From positions 1 through 64,000 of the forward strand of contig JAGBEJ010000011.1 in NCBI GenBank assembly GCA_017937025.1: DNA of 64,000 bases, in the 5' to 3' direction. The stretch is from Paludibacteraceae bacterium. GTDB taxonomy: Bacteria > Bacteroidota > Bacteroidia > Bacteroidales > Paludibacteraceae. Made by a program: the position numbers and the translations under genes. Shown here piece by piece: positions 33,343-43,065 of the stretch. The notes beneath the pieces are model-generated. The model had not been told where the DNA came from and made no database searches. It saw only the letters and a program-made list of their open reading frames with translations. The number at the start of each line of letters is the position of its first letter. The stretch's first letter is position 1.

Positions 33343-35583
33343 TTATTTCAAATCCATCGCCAGTGTCTCTATCTTGTCTTTCTCGCCCACAAGGCTGAGT
33401 ATGTCTCCTTCCATGAAGCTTACGTTCACACCCGGGTTCACGAGTGTCTCGCCGTCTCTTTCTATTCCCACTATCATGCAGTTGTACTTGTCGCGTAGGT
33501 AGGAGTTTTTTATCGTCTTGCCTATGAGCGCCGAAGTCTCCGAAAGCTGCAACTGCTCGAGTGTCACCTCGCCAGCCTCGTCCTTCTCCGCCATGTATTT
33601 GTGCTTTGATATGGTGTTGTCGAAGTCGTCCAGCTGCTTGTCGGTGCCTACGACTATGATTTTGTCGTATGGGAACAGCTGCTCGTCTCCGCTCGGTATG
33701 TTTATCTGTTTCGTGCCTCGTTTAATGCTCACGATGTTCACGCCGTATTTCTCTCTCATGTGTATATCCTTGAGCGCCAGACCGATGTTCGGACTCTCGG
33801 GCGACACTTCGAACTCGGCGAGGTGCATGTTTCTCGACAGCAGGTCTTGCTCCACGTCGGTCTTTATTGTCCTCGCGTTCTCTTTCAGTTCTTCCTTCTC
33901 GTTCAGGTTGCTTATGAAGTGCTTCTCCATGGCTATCGACTGGCGTTTGAGCGTCTTGCTCAGCATTATGAACGCGATTATGGCTAAGGCTATGAGCGTC
34001 ATTATCACATATCCTGTCTTGAATATGCTGCTGAGCACGAACACGGTGAGCACGACACAGATGAAGATTCTCAGTATGATGAGTCCTACGAGTATGCCCT
34101 TGTTCATGTCCCTCTCGGTCAGCAGCTTCTTTATCGTCTTGTTCTTCTTCACGATTATGGCTCTCATGAACGGCGACATGGCGGCGATTATAATCACAGC
34201 TTCAAGGCTCTTGGCGAGATACTCGTTGGCTATCATGTTATCGAATATCGGCACTATGTAGTTCAGCCCCAAGGCGATGATGAACACTATGATAGTGAGA
34301 TAGAACACAATGACCGATGCGAGCGACTTGAACAGGCTCCCCTTTATTCCAGAGTTGCCCAGCTGCGGATTGAACGACAGCTTCTCGATGTAGCTCATTA
34401 TCCTCGGCGGACATTTCTCGATGAATTTCTTGTACGCCTTAGGCGACGCCTTGATGAGGAACGGCGTGAAGAATGTCGTGATGACAGACACAGCCACGAT
34501 AGTAGGGTAGAGGCTTTCCGAGGTCACTCTGAGGTTTACGCCAAGTTGCGCTATGATGAACGCGAACTCGCCCACCTGCGCCAGCGAGAATCCCGCTTGT
34601 ATGCCGGTCTTGAGCGGCTGACCGCTGAAGAGCATTCCCATCGTGCCGAACAGTATTTGTCCGCCCATCACAGCCAGCGTTATCAATATTATAGGCAGAA
34701 GGTTGCTTGCGAGCGTAGATGGGTTTATCATCATGCCGACCGACACAAAGAATATCGCTCCGAAGAGGTCCTTGAGCGGCTTGGTCACTTTCTCCATTCT
34801 CTCGGACTCAATGGTCTCCGACAGCAGCGAGCCCATGACGAACGCTCCGAGCGCCGATGAGAATCCCGTGTGAGTGGCTATCAGCACCATGGTCAGACAC
34901 AGCGCCACGCTCACTATCAGCAGCGTCTCCTCGTTGAGCCACTTCCTGACTTTCTTGAGCAGCGTAGGCAGTATGTATATTCCGCTGGCGAACCATATCA
35001 GAATAAACATAAACAATCTTAAGATGTTGTATATCAAGTCCTCACCCGAGAAATCGGAACTTATGGCGAGCGTCGATAGCAGCACCATGAGAATAACTGC
35101 GAACAAATCCTCCACGATGAGCATTCCTATCACGAGTCCGGCAAACTGCTGCTTCCTGACGCCGAGGTCCTCGTATGTCTTTATGATAATCGTTGTTGAT
35201 GACATGGACACCATGCCGCCTAAGAAAAGGCTCGTGATGTGGTCCCAGCCGAGGAGCTTGCCGGTGAAGTAGCCTAAGGACATCATTCCCAGAATGACCG
35301 TGAAGGCGGTGATGAACACTGTGCCGCCCATCTTCATCAGCTTCTTGAATGAGAAGTCCAGACCGATGGAGAACAGAAGGAATATCACGCCTATGTCCGC
35401 CCATGTCTTAATGTTCTCGGTGTCAGTTATGTGCAGGAAGTTGAGCGACGGACCGGCTATGATTCCAGCCAGAATGTAGCCAAGGACTACGGGCTGATTG
35501 ATTTTCTTAAAAAGTATGGTGATAATGCCTGCCGCCATAAGAATTATGGCAAGATCTGAAATCAATGAAGGCAGTGCGTCCAT
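33343..35583 (-). CDS. Kef-type cation:proton antiporter with TrkA-C domains
   Basis: A 746-residue CPA2-family membrane protein. About 12 transmembrane helices (about 5-385) include the conserved LGYILAGIIAGP, LLFSIGLDFS, and SLAQVGEFAFII segments. Extra hydrophobic helices follow near 425-545, and then two TrkA-C/RCK-like regulatory domains (about 590-665 and 675-746) with SIKRGTKQINIPSGDEQL and LVGEKDKIETL. Such proteins exchange K+ or Na+ for H+ across the inner membrane. The ion and regulator are inferred. No separate KefF-like subunit is present. It is the first gene of a three-gene unit with the lysozyme and the unknown protein. Confidence 0.9.
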   Translation of the reverse strand: MDALPSLISDLAIILMAAGIITILFKKINQPVVLGYILAGIIAGPSLNFLHITDTENIKTWADIGVIFLLFSIGLDFSFKKLMKMGGTVFITAFTVILGMMSLGYFTGKLLGWDHITSLFLGGMVSMSSTTIIIKTYEDLGVRKQQFAGLVIGMLIVEDLFAVILMVLLSTLAISSDFSGEDLIYNILRLFMFILIWFASGIYILPTLLKKVRKWLNEETLLIVSVALCLTMVLIATHTGFSSALGAFVMGSLLSETIESERMEKVTKPLKDLFGAIFFVSVGMMINPSTLASNLLPIILITLAVMGGQILFGTMGMLFSGQPLKTGIQAGFSLAQVGEFAFIIAQLGVNLRVTSESLYPTIVAVSVITTFFTPFLIKASPKAYKKFIEKCPPRIMSYIEKLSFNPQLGNSGIKGSLFKSLASVIVFYLTIIVFIIALGLNYIVPIFDNMIANEYLAKSLEAVIIIAAMSPFMRAIIVKKNKTIKKLLTERDMNKGILVGLIILRIFICVVLTVFVLSSIFKTGYVIMTLIALAIIAFIMLSKTLKRQSIAMEKHFISNLNEKEELKENARTIKTDVEQDLLSRNMHLAEFEVSPESPNIGLALKDIHMREKYGVNIVSIKRGTKQINIPSGDEQLFPYDKIIVVGTDKQLDDFDNTISKHKYMAEKDEAGEVTLEQLQLSETSALIGKTIKNSYLRDKYNCMIVGIERDGETLVNPGVNVSFMEGDILSLVGEKDKIETLAMDLK

Positions 35584-35624
35584 GTGTCAAAAAAGTGCGT
35601 TTTTTTCTTGATTTTGCGAATTTA

Positions 35625-35660
35625 ACAAAAAAGACGGAAACATTAAAATGCTCCGTCTCT
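35625..35660 (-). terminator. Terminator after the small membrane protein gene
   Basis: GACGGA at 35633-35638 pairs with TCCGTC at 35652-35657. On the minus strand the stem is followed by TTTTTTG. Confidence 0.75.
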
Positions 35661-35703
35661 TTAGGTTAGAAAAATCTGTAAAAAAGTGTGATTTACATAT
35701 TCT

Positions 35704-36117
35704 TTACTTCATTTCGTTCATTTTCTTTTTCCAGACTTCGGCTGTGTGCAGCGCTTCCTTGTTGGTCTGGATGCCGTCGTCGGCTGAGGTGAGCCTTACC
35801 TTTTTGTTCCCTATCCTCAGCGATACGCCCGACGTCTCGTCGCCCTCCACGTCGCATTGGCAGCCCGGCTCTATGTCGATGATGACGGAGTTGATGCTGC
35901 CGCCCTTAATCTCGGCTCTCACGAATTTCCTGTGCTCGCGGTCTATCGCTATAGTGTAGTGATTGACCGTCTCTTTCTCTGAGACTGTGATGTCGTTTTC
36001 ATTGCAGAAGTCGCTGAACGTCTTCTTCTCGTTGCTTTTCTTTATGTGAAGTAAAATGAATGGCACAATGAATGCCGCCAATATTATTATTCCTATGATT
36101 GTGCAATTTATATCCAT
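35704..36117 (-). CDS. Small membrane-anchored hypothetical protein
   Basis: I do not recognise this 137-residue protein. One N-terminal helix (about 6-25, TIIGIIILAAFIVPFILLHI) anchors a soluble domain of about 110 residues with alternating strands (YTIAIDREHRKFVRAEI, SVIIDIEPGCQCDVEG, SLRIGNKKVRLTS) and a helical C-terminus. It lies 114 bp after the small ORF downstream of miaA and is followed by its own terminator. Confidence 0.65.
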   Translation of the reverse strand: MDINCTIIGIIILAAFIVPFILLHIKKSNEKKTFSDFCNENDITVSEKETVNHYTIAIDREHRKFVRAEIKGGSINSVIIDIEPGCQCDVEGDETSGVSLRIGNKKVRLTSADDGIQTNKEALHTAEVWKKKMNEMK

Positions 36118-36231
36118 GATATTGTTTATGTTTTTTTATTAGTTAATGTGTTGTTAATTGTGGTATATGACGGGAGTGGACGCAGTGTTTGCTGTGTCCG
36201 TCAGAGGGTTTTGGATAATTTTTGTGTGGAG

Positions 36232-36630
36232 TTACAAGAAACTGTGGAAAGGGTATAGCATTGTCCTTTTGGCCATCAGCCATTTGATTCTCGGCTTTGG
36301 ATTGCGGATGCTGTCTCTTGTTCTTTGGCTATAAAGGATTTCCGATTTGCATATCGCAGAACTTGTGTTTGCGTATGTAGGCGCGTCCTGCGGCGATATT
36401 CTTACGGGGTTTACTCTCGGTCTTGTTCTGGACTGCAGTTCTTGCGATGGGGCGGAGTAGTCGAACTCCAATCCGTTATTAGTGTGGCTTTCGTAATGCG
36501 ATTGCTCGTGAGCGGCGGATTGTGTGTGTGAGTGAATGACGTTTTCGGAGAAAAGAAAGCACATAGCCACCGACAGCGCCATAGCGCCCAGCGTCAGCAG
36601 TGTCCATAATGTGCGTTCCTTTCTTGTCAT
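36232..36630 (-). CDS. Hypothetical protein with N-terminal membrane segment
   Basis: A possible 132-residue protein with no family I recognise. One hydrophobic helix (about 8-29, LWTLLTLGAMALSVAMCFLF) is followed by a polar region rich in His, Ser and Arg. Its ATG lies 4 bp after the miaA stop codon, a typical operon spacing, which is the main support that it is real. The composition of the C-terminal part is unremarkable, so some doubt remains. Confidence 0.45.
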   Translation of the reverse strand: MTRKERTLWTLLTLGAMALSVAMCFLFSENVIHSHTQSAAHEQSHYESHTNNGLEFDYSAPSQELQSRTRPRVNPVRISPQDAPTYANTSSAICKSEILYSQRTRDSIRNPKPRIKWLMAKRTMLYPFHSFL

Positions 36631-36634
36631 GTTT

Positions 36635-37564
36635 TTATTCTGCCCACATCTTTTTAACCAGACTTATTTTCTCGTCTGTCGGCATTTTCGAGTCTATCCA
36701 TTCTATGTGGCATCCTCTCTTTTCCATGCCTCTGAACCATGTCATTTGCCTTTTCGCGAACTGGTGGATGGCAATCTCCAGCTGCCTTTCCATCTCGTGT
36801 CTTGTCAGTTCGCCAGTGACGTGCAATGTTACGAATTTATATTCCAGTCCGTAGTATATGAGGTCCTCTTTTTTTATGCCTTTGTTAAGCAAACTTTCCA
36901 CTTCCTCAATCAGTCCGTTGTCGAGCCTTTGCTTCAGTCTTCGGGTTATCTTCTCGCGGCGTTCGTCACGGTCGATGTTTATTCCAATCGTGAGGCTGTT
37001 GATGCTTATGGCGTCGGTCTTGCTTACGCTGTGCGTCTTCTGGTATTCCTCTATCTCTATGGCTCTTATGGCTCTCTTGCAGCTGTCCACGTCGGTCGTG
37101 TTGTGCAGTTTCTTGTATGTGCTGAGTATCTGCGTCAGTTCCTCGAGGCTTTTTCCTTCGAGCGCCTGTCTCAGTTCCTTGTTTTCAGGCACTTCCATCA
37201 TCTCGTAACCCTTTATTGCGCTCTCTACATACAGTCCGGTTCCTCCGCACATTATCGGTGTCTTGCCTCGGCTTACGATGTCGTTGTACGCTTTCTTGAA
37301 ATCGCGTTGAAACTCATACAGATTGTATTTTTCGCCTGCGTCAACGATGTCTATCAGGTGATGCCTTATCATAGTTCCGTCTTCGCATCTGTATTCGTCG
37401 AGGTCCTTGCCTGTGCCTATGTCCATGCCTCGGTACACTTGGCGTGAGTCCGCGCTGATTATCTCTCCGTCCATCTCCTTGGCGAGCCGCACGGCAAAAG
37501 CCGTCTTGCCGCACGCGGTCGGTCCGGTTATCGTTATCAGGTTGTATTTGCTTGGAGTTGCCAT
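36635..37564 (-). CDS. miaA: tRNA dimethylallyltransferase
   Basis: MiaA transfers a dimethylallyl group to N6 of A37 in tRNAs that read UNN codons. The 309-residue protein has the P-loop GPTACGKT (14-21), the DSRQVYRGMDIGTGK motif, the HHLID segment, and the late QLEIAIHQFAKRQMTWFRGM signature. The GTGKDLDEY insertion and total length match the form common in Bacteroidota. It starts 2 bp after the MFS gene stop in the helicase - MFS - miaA operon. Confidence 0.96.
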   Translation of the reverse strand: MATPSKYNLITITGPTACGKTAFAVRLAKEMDGEIISADSRQVYRGMDIGTGKDLDEYRCEDGTMIRHHLIDIVDAGEKYNLYEFQRDFKKAYNDIVSRGKTPIMCGGTGLYVESAIKGYEMMEVPENKELRQALEGKSLEELTQILSTYKKLHNTTDVDSCKRAIRAIEIEEYQKTHSVSKTDAISINSLTIGINIDRDERREKITRRLKQRLDNGLIEEVESLLNKGIKKEDLIYYGLEYKFVTLHVTGELTRHEMERQLEIAIHQFAKRQMTWFRGMEKRGCHIEWIDSKMPTDEKISLVKKMWAE

Positions 37565-37566
37565 GG

Positions 37567-38808
37567 TCAGTTAGTGCCTTCGAGTTTATTCTTTATGTAG
37601 TGCTGCTTTGTGTAATACACGAAAAACAGAGCCGACAGCGCATTGCACACAGCGCCTATCAGGAAGACGACGGAGTAATTGCTGATGTCGCCTATGTAGC
37701 CGCCCATGAGCATTCCCAGACCGATGCCCACGTCCCATGTGGTCATGTAGGTCGCGCTGGCTGTGCCTCTCTGGTTGTGCCGTGCGAGGTTGACGAAAAG
37801 CGTGTTCATGCCAGGGAATATGAGTCCGTAACCCAGGCCGGTGAGCAGTGCCGACGCGTTGAAAATCAGCTTGGTCGTCGTGTGGTCGTCGGTGAATAAG
37901 TATGTGCCGGCAAGCATGGCTATTGATACGACGCATATCACGATTCCCGTCTTCACGGTGTCCAGCAGATGGCCTTTGTCCACGCTGCGGCCTCCGAGCA
38001 GTCTGGAGAGTATGATGCCTACAGCCATGCATGTGAAGAACAGTCCTGTGCCTCGTCCCAGCTCCAACTCCTCGGAGTACAGTGCGATGAATGTGGTTAT
38101 CATGCCGTATGGGATGGCGAGCAGAAAAAGGTTGAATCCAGCCGGCAGTCCTTTGATGAGTATGAAACGGTCGAGCGACACGAGGAACTTCTTGTTGTAC
38201 TCGCTTGCCGGCTGTTCGGTCACGGCTTGCGGCACGGCGGCTTTCCTCTTTTTAGTCTTGACGAAGAATCCGCACACCATGGCTATGCAGCTGCTCGCCA
38301 GCGCCATGTTGAACACTTCGCTGTATCCGAACTGCTGCTGAACATAGACGGCAGTCGCCGGACCTATCGCCATGGCGAGGTTGTTCATTATGCCGTAGTA
38401 GCCGATGCCTTCGCCTCTCCTCGACGACGGCGATATGTCTATGACGATGGTGTTGGCTGATACGGCGAGGAAGCCGAGTGCCAGTCCATGAGCCACTCTC
38501 AGCAGCGCAAACAGGGCTATCGTCGAGGCGATGGGGTAGCCTACGAAGATAATCGTGAAGCACACTAATGCTATAATGTAGGTTTTCTTCCTGTCGGCGA
38601 TGTCGAGCAGATGTCCGCAGAATGGTCTTATCAGCAGTGTGCTCACGGCGTAGCATGCCAGCACGAGTCCGACTTCAGTTCTGTCGCTCTTGAACGTGTC
38701 AATCAGATACAGCGCCAGTATTGGAACCAGCGAATACAGCGCGATTTGATAGAAAAAATTTGTGATACAAGCGGCTATGTAGCTGCTTGTGAATAATTTT
38801 TCTTTCAT
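37567..38808 (-). CDS. MFS transporter
   Basis: A 413-residue major facilitator superfamily permease with 12 predicted helices. The first helix is ACITNFFYQIALYSLVPILALYL, the loop 2-3 signature is GHLLDIADRKKTY, and helix 4-5 has RVAHGLALGFLAVSANTIVID. The substrate is not evident; sugar or drug efflux groups are both possible. I chose the ATG at 38806-38808 because it overlaps the stop codon of the helicase gene (ATGA) and begins just before helix 1. A start 19 codons upstream would lie inside the helicase coding end. Confidence 0.88.
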   Translation of the reverse strand: MKEKLFTSSYIAACITNFFYQIALYSLVPILALYLIDTFKSDRTEVGLVLACYAVSTLLIRPFCGHLLDIADRKKTYIIALVCFTIIFVGYPIASTIALFALLRVAHGLALGFLAVSANTIVIDISPSSRRGEGIGYYGIMNNLAMAIGPATAVYVQQQFGYSEVFNMALASSCIAMVCGFFVKTKKRKAAVPQAVTEQPASEYNKKFLVSLDRFILIKGLPAGFNLFLLAIPYGMITTFIALYSEELELGRGTGLFFTCMAVGIILSRLLGGRSVDKGHLLDTVKTGIVICVVSIAMLAGTYLFTDDHTTTKLIFNASALLTGLGYGLIFPGMNTLFVNLARHNQRGTASATYMTTWDVGIGLGMLMGGYIGDISNYSVVFLIGAVCNALSALFFVYYTKQHYIKNKLEGTN

Positions 38809-40544
38809 TTCTTCTTTCTCTTCTTGTCGCGGTCTTTTCTCTCCTTTTCTCTTTTCTTTCTCCAAGAGCTTGGCTCGTCGTTGTCTTTTCTGTTCTTCTT
38901 GCTTCTGCGTTCGCCGCCGCCGTTTCCGTTGCCGCCTTTGCTTCTCGAGCCTTTGGCTTCGCTTATCTCGAGGTCGGTGTCAGCGAATGCGTTCATTATC
39001 TTGCCCTTCTGGTCGTCGAACACATCGAAGAACGTGTATCTCTGTGTTATCTCTATATCGTTGATAGATATGGTCTTGTCGCCCACAGTGTCGTTTATTA
39101 TTCCCAGCAGGCGTTTAGGCGTGATTCTGTCTCTCTCGCCGAGGTTCATCTTCAGGCGTGTCTTGCGGCCGGACTTTTTCTTCTTGCCGCCGTTTCCGTT
39201 GCCGCCCTCCTTAGGAGTCTCCTTCACATTCAGGTCTCTCGCGTCCTTGTAGTATTCCAGGAATCGGTTGAATTCCAGCGATACGAACTTCTTTATAATC
39301 TCCTCTTTGTCAAGATATTCCAGTTTGCTGAATATTTCAGGCAGCAGCGGGTCTATCTGCTCGGAGTTCACCTCGACGTTCTCCATTCTATTTATCAGGT
39401 GGAACAGCTGCTTCTTGCAGATGTCCATTCCGTTAGGCACGTCTTTTCTTATGAACTCTCGCTTTATAATCCTCTCTATGCTCTTGATTCTGTGCTTCTC
39501 CTTGGTGTGGATTATGGCTATGGAAACGCCTTTCTTCTTGGCTCTTCCTGTTCTTCCGCTTCGGTGCGTGTAGCTCTCGATGTCGTCAGGCAGGTTGTAG
39601 TTTATGACGTGTGTCAGGTCGCTCACGTCCAGTCCTCTGGCAGCCACGTCGGTAGCCACGAGTATCTGCAGGTGCTTGATTCTGAACTTCTGCATCACGG
39701 CGTCTCTCTGCGCCTGGCTCAGGTCGCCGTGCAGCGCGTCGGCGTTGTAACCGTCCTTCATCAGCTTCTCTGCCACTTCCTGTGTCTCCTGTCTTGTGCG
39801 GCAGAATATTATGGCGTAGATGTCGGGGTTCATGTCCACGATTCTCTTCAGCGCCAGGTATCTGTCCTTCGCTTGCACCATGTAATAAACGTGCTCGACG
39901 TTCTCGTTGCCGCTGTTCTTCGTGCCTATGGTTATCTGCTCTCGCTCGCCCATGTAGTTGCGCGACATTTCCTCCACGTCCTTCGGCATTGTTGCGGAGA
40001 AGAGGAATGTTCTTCTGCTCTCAGGAGTGCTTTCGAGTATGGTCTCGATGTCCTCCTTGAATCCCATGTTCAGCATCTCGTCGGCCTCGTCCAGCACAAG
40101 GTATCTTATGCCGCTCAGGTCAACCTTCTTTCTTTTCATCAGGTCTATGAGTCGGCCCGGAGTAGCCACGACGATTTGTGGAGTGACGTCCAGCTGTCTG
40201 AGCTGCGTGATGATGTTCTCGCCGCCGTACACAGGGACGATTTTCATGCCCTTGATGTGCTTGCTGAAGTTCTTCAGGTCGTTGCTTATCTGTACGCAGA
40301 GTTCTCTTGTAGGCGCTATCACGAGTGCCTGTGTCGCTCTCAGGTTTTCGTCTATGCTGTCAAGAATCGGAAGTCCGAACGCAGCGGTCTTTCCTGTTCC
40401 TGTCTGTGCCAATGCCACAAGGTCTTTGCTCTCGTTTTTAATGAACGGAATCGATTTCTCTTGTATCGGCATTGCCTCCTCAAATCCAAGTTCGTCAACC
40501 GCTGTTATTATCTCCTCTCTTAATCCTAATTCTCTGAATTTCAT
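38805..40544 (-). CDS. DEAD-box ATP-dependent RNA helicase
   Basis: A 579-residue DEAD-box helicase. It has the Q motif (MPIQEKSIPF), Walker A AQTGTGKT, PTRELC, TPGR, the DEAD box VLDEADEM, SAT, and motif VI HRSGRTGRAKKKG. A DbpA-like RNA-binding domain follows (about 455-530, RITPKRLLGIINDTVGDK). The tail is Gly- and Lys-rich (about 530-579). It probably works in ribosome assembly or RNA turnover, as CsdA/DbpA-type enzymes do. It is the first gene of the operon with MFS and miaA, with 4-bp overlap to the MFS gene. Confidence 0.93.
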   Translation of the reverse strand: MKFRELGLREEIITAVDELGFEEAMPIQEKSIPFIKNESKDLVALAQTGTGKTAAFGLPILDSIDENLRATQALVIAPTRELCVQISNDLKNFSKHIKGMKIVPVYGGENIITQLRQLDVTPQIVVATPGRLIDLMKRKKVDLSGIRYLVLDEADEMLNMGFKEDIETILESTPESRRTFLFSATMPKDVEEMSRNYMGEREQITIGTKNSGNENVEHVYYMVQAKDRYLALKRIVDMNPDIYAIIFCRTRQETQEVAEKLMKDGYNADALHGDLSQAQRDAVMQKFRIKHLQILVATDVAARGLDVSDLTHVINYNLPDDIESYTHRSGRTGRAKKKGVSIAIIHTKEKHRIKSIERIIKREFIRKDVPNGMDICKKQLFHLINRMENVEVNSEQIDPLLPEIFSKLEYLDKEEIIKKFVSLEFNRFLEYYKDARDLNVKETPKEGGNGNGGKKKKSGRKTRLKMNLGERDRITPKRLLGIINDTVGDKTISINDIEITQRYTFFDVFDDQKGKIMNAFADTDLEISEAKGSRSKGGNGNGGGERRSKKNRKDNDEPSSWRKKREKERKDRDKKRKKK

Positions 40545-40582
40545 TTATTTGTTGTTAATATGTTTCTTTTGTTTATTGTGTT

Positions 40583-43063
40583 TTAAAAATTGATTTTCAA
40601 CCTCACGTTGAATTGTCTTCCTGTCAGATAGTTAGGCACGGCGTGCTGTCTTTTGTTCACGTCGGTCACCCAATAGTAGCTTGCCACGTTGCTCAGGTCG
40701 AGCAGATTGAATACTTCCAGCCCGAGGTTTATGTTCTTTACCGCCTTGAATATCTTTGTCTTGTCCAGCCATTTGTAGTCGCCCTCGGCGAATGTTCTCG
40801 ACGCTCCTATGTCCACTCTCCTGTAGGCTTTTCCTATGTTGGTGTTGCTTTTGCTGTGCGTCTCAACGTTCGGCGCCCAGAATGGCAGTCCGTCCTCCCA
40901 GATGAATCTCAGGTGCACTTTGTATTTTGGCAGTCCTGGGATGTAGTCCTGGAAGAACATCGTGAAGTTGTATCTCTGCTCGTTCGGTCTTGCCACCCAT
41001 TTCGCGCCAGGCTCGTTCTTCTTTTCCTTGCTCCTCATCAGTCCCAGCCCAATCCAAGAGTCTGTTCCCGGAACGAACTCGCCGAAGAGTTTGAAGTCCA
41101 CGCCCGCTGTGTATGCTTGGGCGTCGTTGGTGCCGGAGTAGAGTATCTTCAGGTTGTTTATGGTGTAGGTCTCCACTCTGTCCGCCATTTTGTAGTAAAC
41201 TTCTGTCGTGAACTTGAACGGACGGCCTTTGAGTCTGAAGTAGTAGTCGCCGCCGAGCACGAAGTGCAGCGAGCGTTGTGACTTGATGTCGTCGTTGAGC
41301 TTGACGTTGGAATTGCCCGTCTCCGCGTCAGTCTCTATCATGCGGACTTCCTTGTAGAACGGCGACTGGTAGTAAACGCCGGTGGAGAAGCGGAAACCGA
41401 GGTTCTCGTTCTTCTTAGGGAAGTATGACACTGTGGCTCTTGGGCTTATGATAAACTCCTTGTTGAATGTCCAGTAGTTTCCTCTCACGCCAGCCAGCAG
41501 CCCGAATGTTCCTATGCGTGTCTTGAACCTCGACTCGTCCTGCACGAAGAACTGTGTTCTCCAGCTGCTCATTGAGTTGTTGCTCCTGAGGTTGTATGTC
41601 GAAGTCACATATCCCGACGAGTCTCTTGTCTCGAACTCGATGATGTTGTCTTTTATGTCCTCTTTCTGCAGGCTCACTCCCCACGAAATGTTGTTCTTGT
41701 TTATGGTGTAATCGCCTCTGTGCTCGGCTTTTATCACTCTCACTCTCAGCCTGTTTCTCGTGTACTCTTGATACGCTCCCACGCCCAGCGCCGTGCTCTC
41801 GTCAATCTCGCCTATCGAGTTGCCCATGCTTTCGCCTATCCAGTATTCGCCTATCAGGTTGTAGTTCACGCTCTCATGGCTTTCGTAAGCCGAAGCTATC
41901 AGTTTGAGGTTGAGGCTGTTGATAGGGGAGTATCTCAACGTCAGCGCACCGAACTCGGTTTGGAAAATGTCCTTCTCCTGCCCGTCGAAGTACATGCGGA
42001 ATGTCCTCACGTCGCTTATCGTTCCGTACGTTGTGGTGCGGCTTTCGGGTATGTTGTTGTAGATGTTTCTGGAGAAGTTGCCTAGGAAGTCAATCTCCCA
42101 TTTCTTGGCGAAGTTGAATGTGAGGTAAGTCTGGTAGTCGAGGAACTTCTGGTCGTACGTTCCCTTGGTGTCCAGAGTGTTGAACATGTAGTCGCTGCTC
42201 TTGTATCTTATGCCGTGCAGCTGCGTAAACTTGCCGTTTTTGGTGCTGTGGCCTATGTGTCCTTGCGCGCCGAGCAGGCTTCCGGCTACCGAAGCCTCGA
42301 ATCTCTTCGGCTTCTTGTACTTTATGTCGAGCACCGATGACATCTTGTCGCCGTACGTCGCGCCGTAGCCGCCTGCCGAAAATTCCACGGCCTCCACCAT
42401 GTCCGGGTTGATGAAGCTCAGACCTTCCTGCTCGCCGGTCCTTATGAGCAATGGGCGATACACCTCGATGTCGTTCACATAGACGCTGTTCTCGTCGTAG
42501 TTGCCGCCTCGCACGCTGTACTGGCTGGACAGCTCGTTCCTGTTGGACACTCCGGCGTACGTGCTTATCAGTCCCTCGATTCCGCCGTTGATGCTCGGCA
42601 TCACATCCATCTTGCTCACGTCTATCTTGTTCATGGATGTGCTCTGCTTGGCGAAGTCTGTCACCTCGACGTCCTTCATCACTATGGCGTCGTCCTCGAG
42701 ATAAACCATTTTCTGGATGGATTTTCTCGTCTTTGGTGTTACTCTGTAAATGTATGGTTTGCAGCCGAGTATGTAGAACTTGATGTTGGCGCTGTCTGTC
42801 GCGCTGAACTTCAGCTCGTAGTATCCGTCCTCTTTGGCTGTCGTTCCTGTGGTAGTGCCTTCTACTGTGATTGTGGTGAAGCTCGCCGGCTCTCTGTCAG
42901 GCAGATAGACGTAGCCGTATATCTTGTAGTCGTCGGCGTGTGTGTGAACAATCGGCGCCAGTGCTAAAAATATCATAGATAGTCTTAACAAGGCGCTATT
43001 CAACAGCTTGACTTTAGGGGTATTATGTTTTATGAGATTTCCGTTCACGTCTAAAAATGACAA
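40583..43063 (-). CDS. TonB-dependent outer-membrane receptor
   Basis: An 826-residue TonB-dependent receptor. After a hydrophobic export segment (about 25-43) comes a CarboxypepD_reg/DUF4480-like beta domain (about 46-125, YKIYGYVYLPDREPASFTTITV), then a plug (about 130-260) with QYSVRGGNYDENSVYVNDIEVYRP, and a beta-barrel to the end with a terminal Phe (RLKINF). It imports or senses a ligand across the outer membrane. The ligand is unknown, and no SusD partner is beside it. The start is uncertain: the first ATG gives an unusually long N-terminus before the signal segment. It begins 2 bp after the radical SAM gene. Confidence 0.88.
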   Translation of the reverse strand: MSFLDVNGNLIKHNTPKVKLLNSALLRLSMIFLALAPIVHTHADDYKIYGYVYLPDREPASFTTITVEGTTTGTTAKEDGYYELKFSATDSANIKFYILGCKPYIYRVTPKTRKSIQKMVYLEDDAIVMKDVEVTDFAKQSTSMNKIDVSKMDVMPSINGGIEGLISTYAGVSNRNELSSQYSVRGGNYDENSVYVNDIEVYRPLLIRTGEQEGLSFINPDMVEAVEFSAGGYGATYGDKMSSVLDIKYKKPKRFEASVAGSLLGAQGHIGHSTKNGKFTQLHGIRYKSSDYMFNTLDTKGTYDQKFLDYQTYLTFNFAKKWEIDFLGNFSRNIYNNIPESRTTTYGTISDVRTFRMYFDGQEKDIFQTEFGALTLRYSPINSLNLKLIASAYESHESVNYNLIGEYWIGESMGNSIGEIDESTALGVGAYQEYTRNRLRVRVIKAEHRGDYTINKNNISWGVSLQKEDIKDNIIEFETRDSSGYVTSTYNLRSNNSMSSWRTQFFVQDESRFKTRIGTFGLLAGVRGNYWTFNKEFIISPRATVSYFPKKNENLGFRFSTGVYYQSPFYKEVRMIETDAETGNSNVKLNDDIKSQRSLHFVLGGDYYFRLKGRPFKFTTEVYYKMADRVETYTINNLKILYSGTNDAQAYTAGVDFKLFGEFVPGTDSWIGLGLMRSKEKKNEPGAKWVARPNEQRYNFTMFFQDYIPGLPKYKVHLRFIWEDGLPFWAPNVETHSKSNTNIGKAYRRVDIGASRTFAEGDYKWLDKTKIFKAVKNINLGLEVFNLLDLSNVASYYWVTDVNKRQHAVPNYLTGRQFNVRLKINF

Positions 43064-43065
43064 AT

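Noticed and set aside
36178-36199. Hairpin GGACGCAG/CTGTGTCC as a terminator
   Set aside because: No T run follows on either strand.
39399-40523. 374-codon frame antisense to the RNA helicase
   Set aside because: All helicase motifs are on the minus strand; the antisense frame is low-complexity and motif-free.
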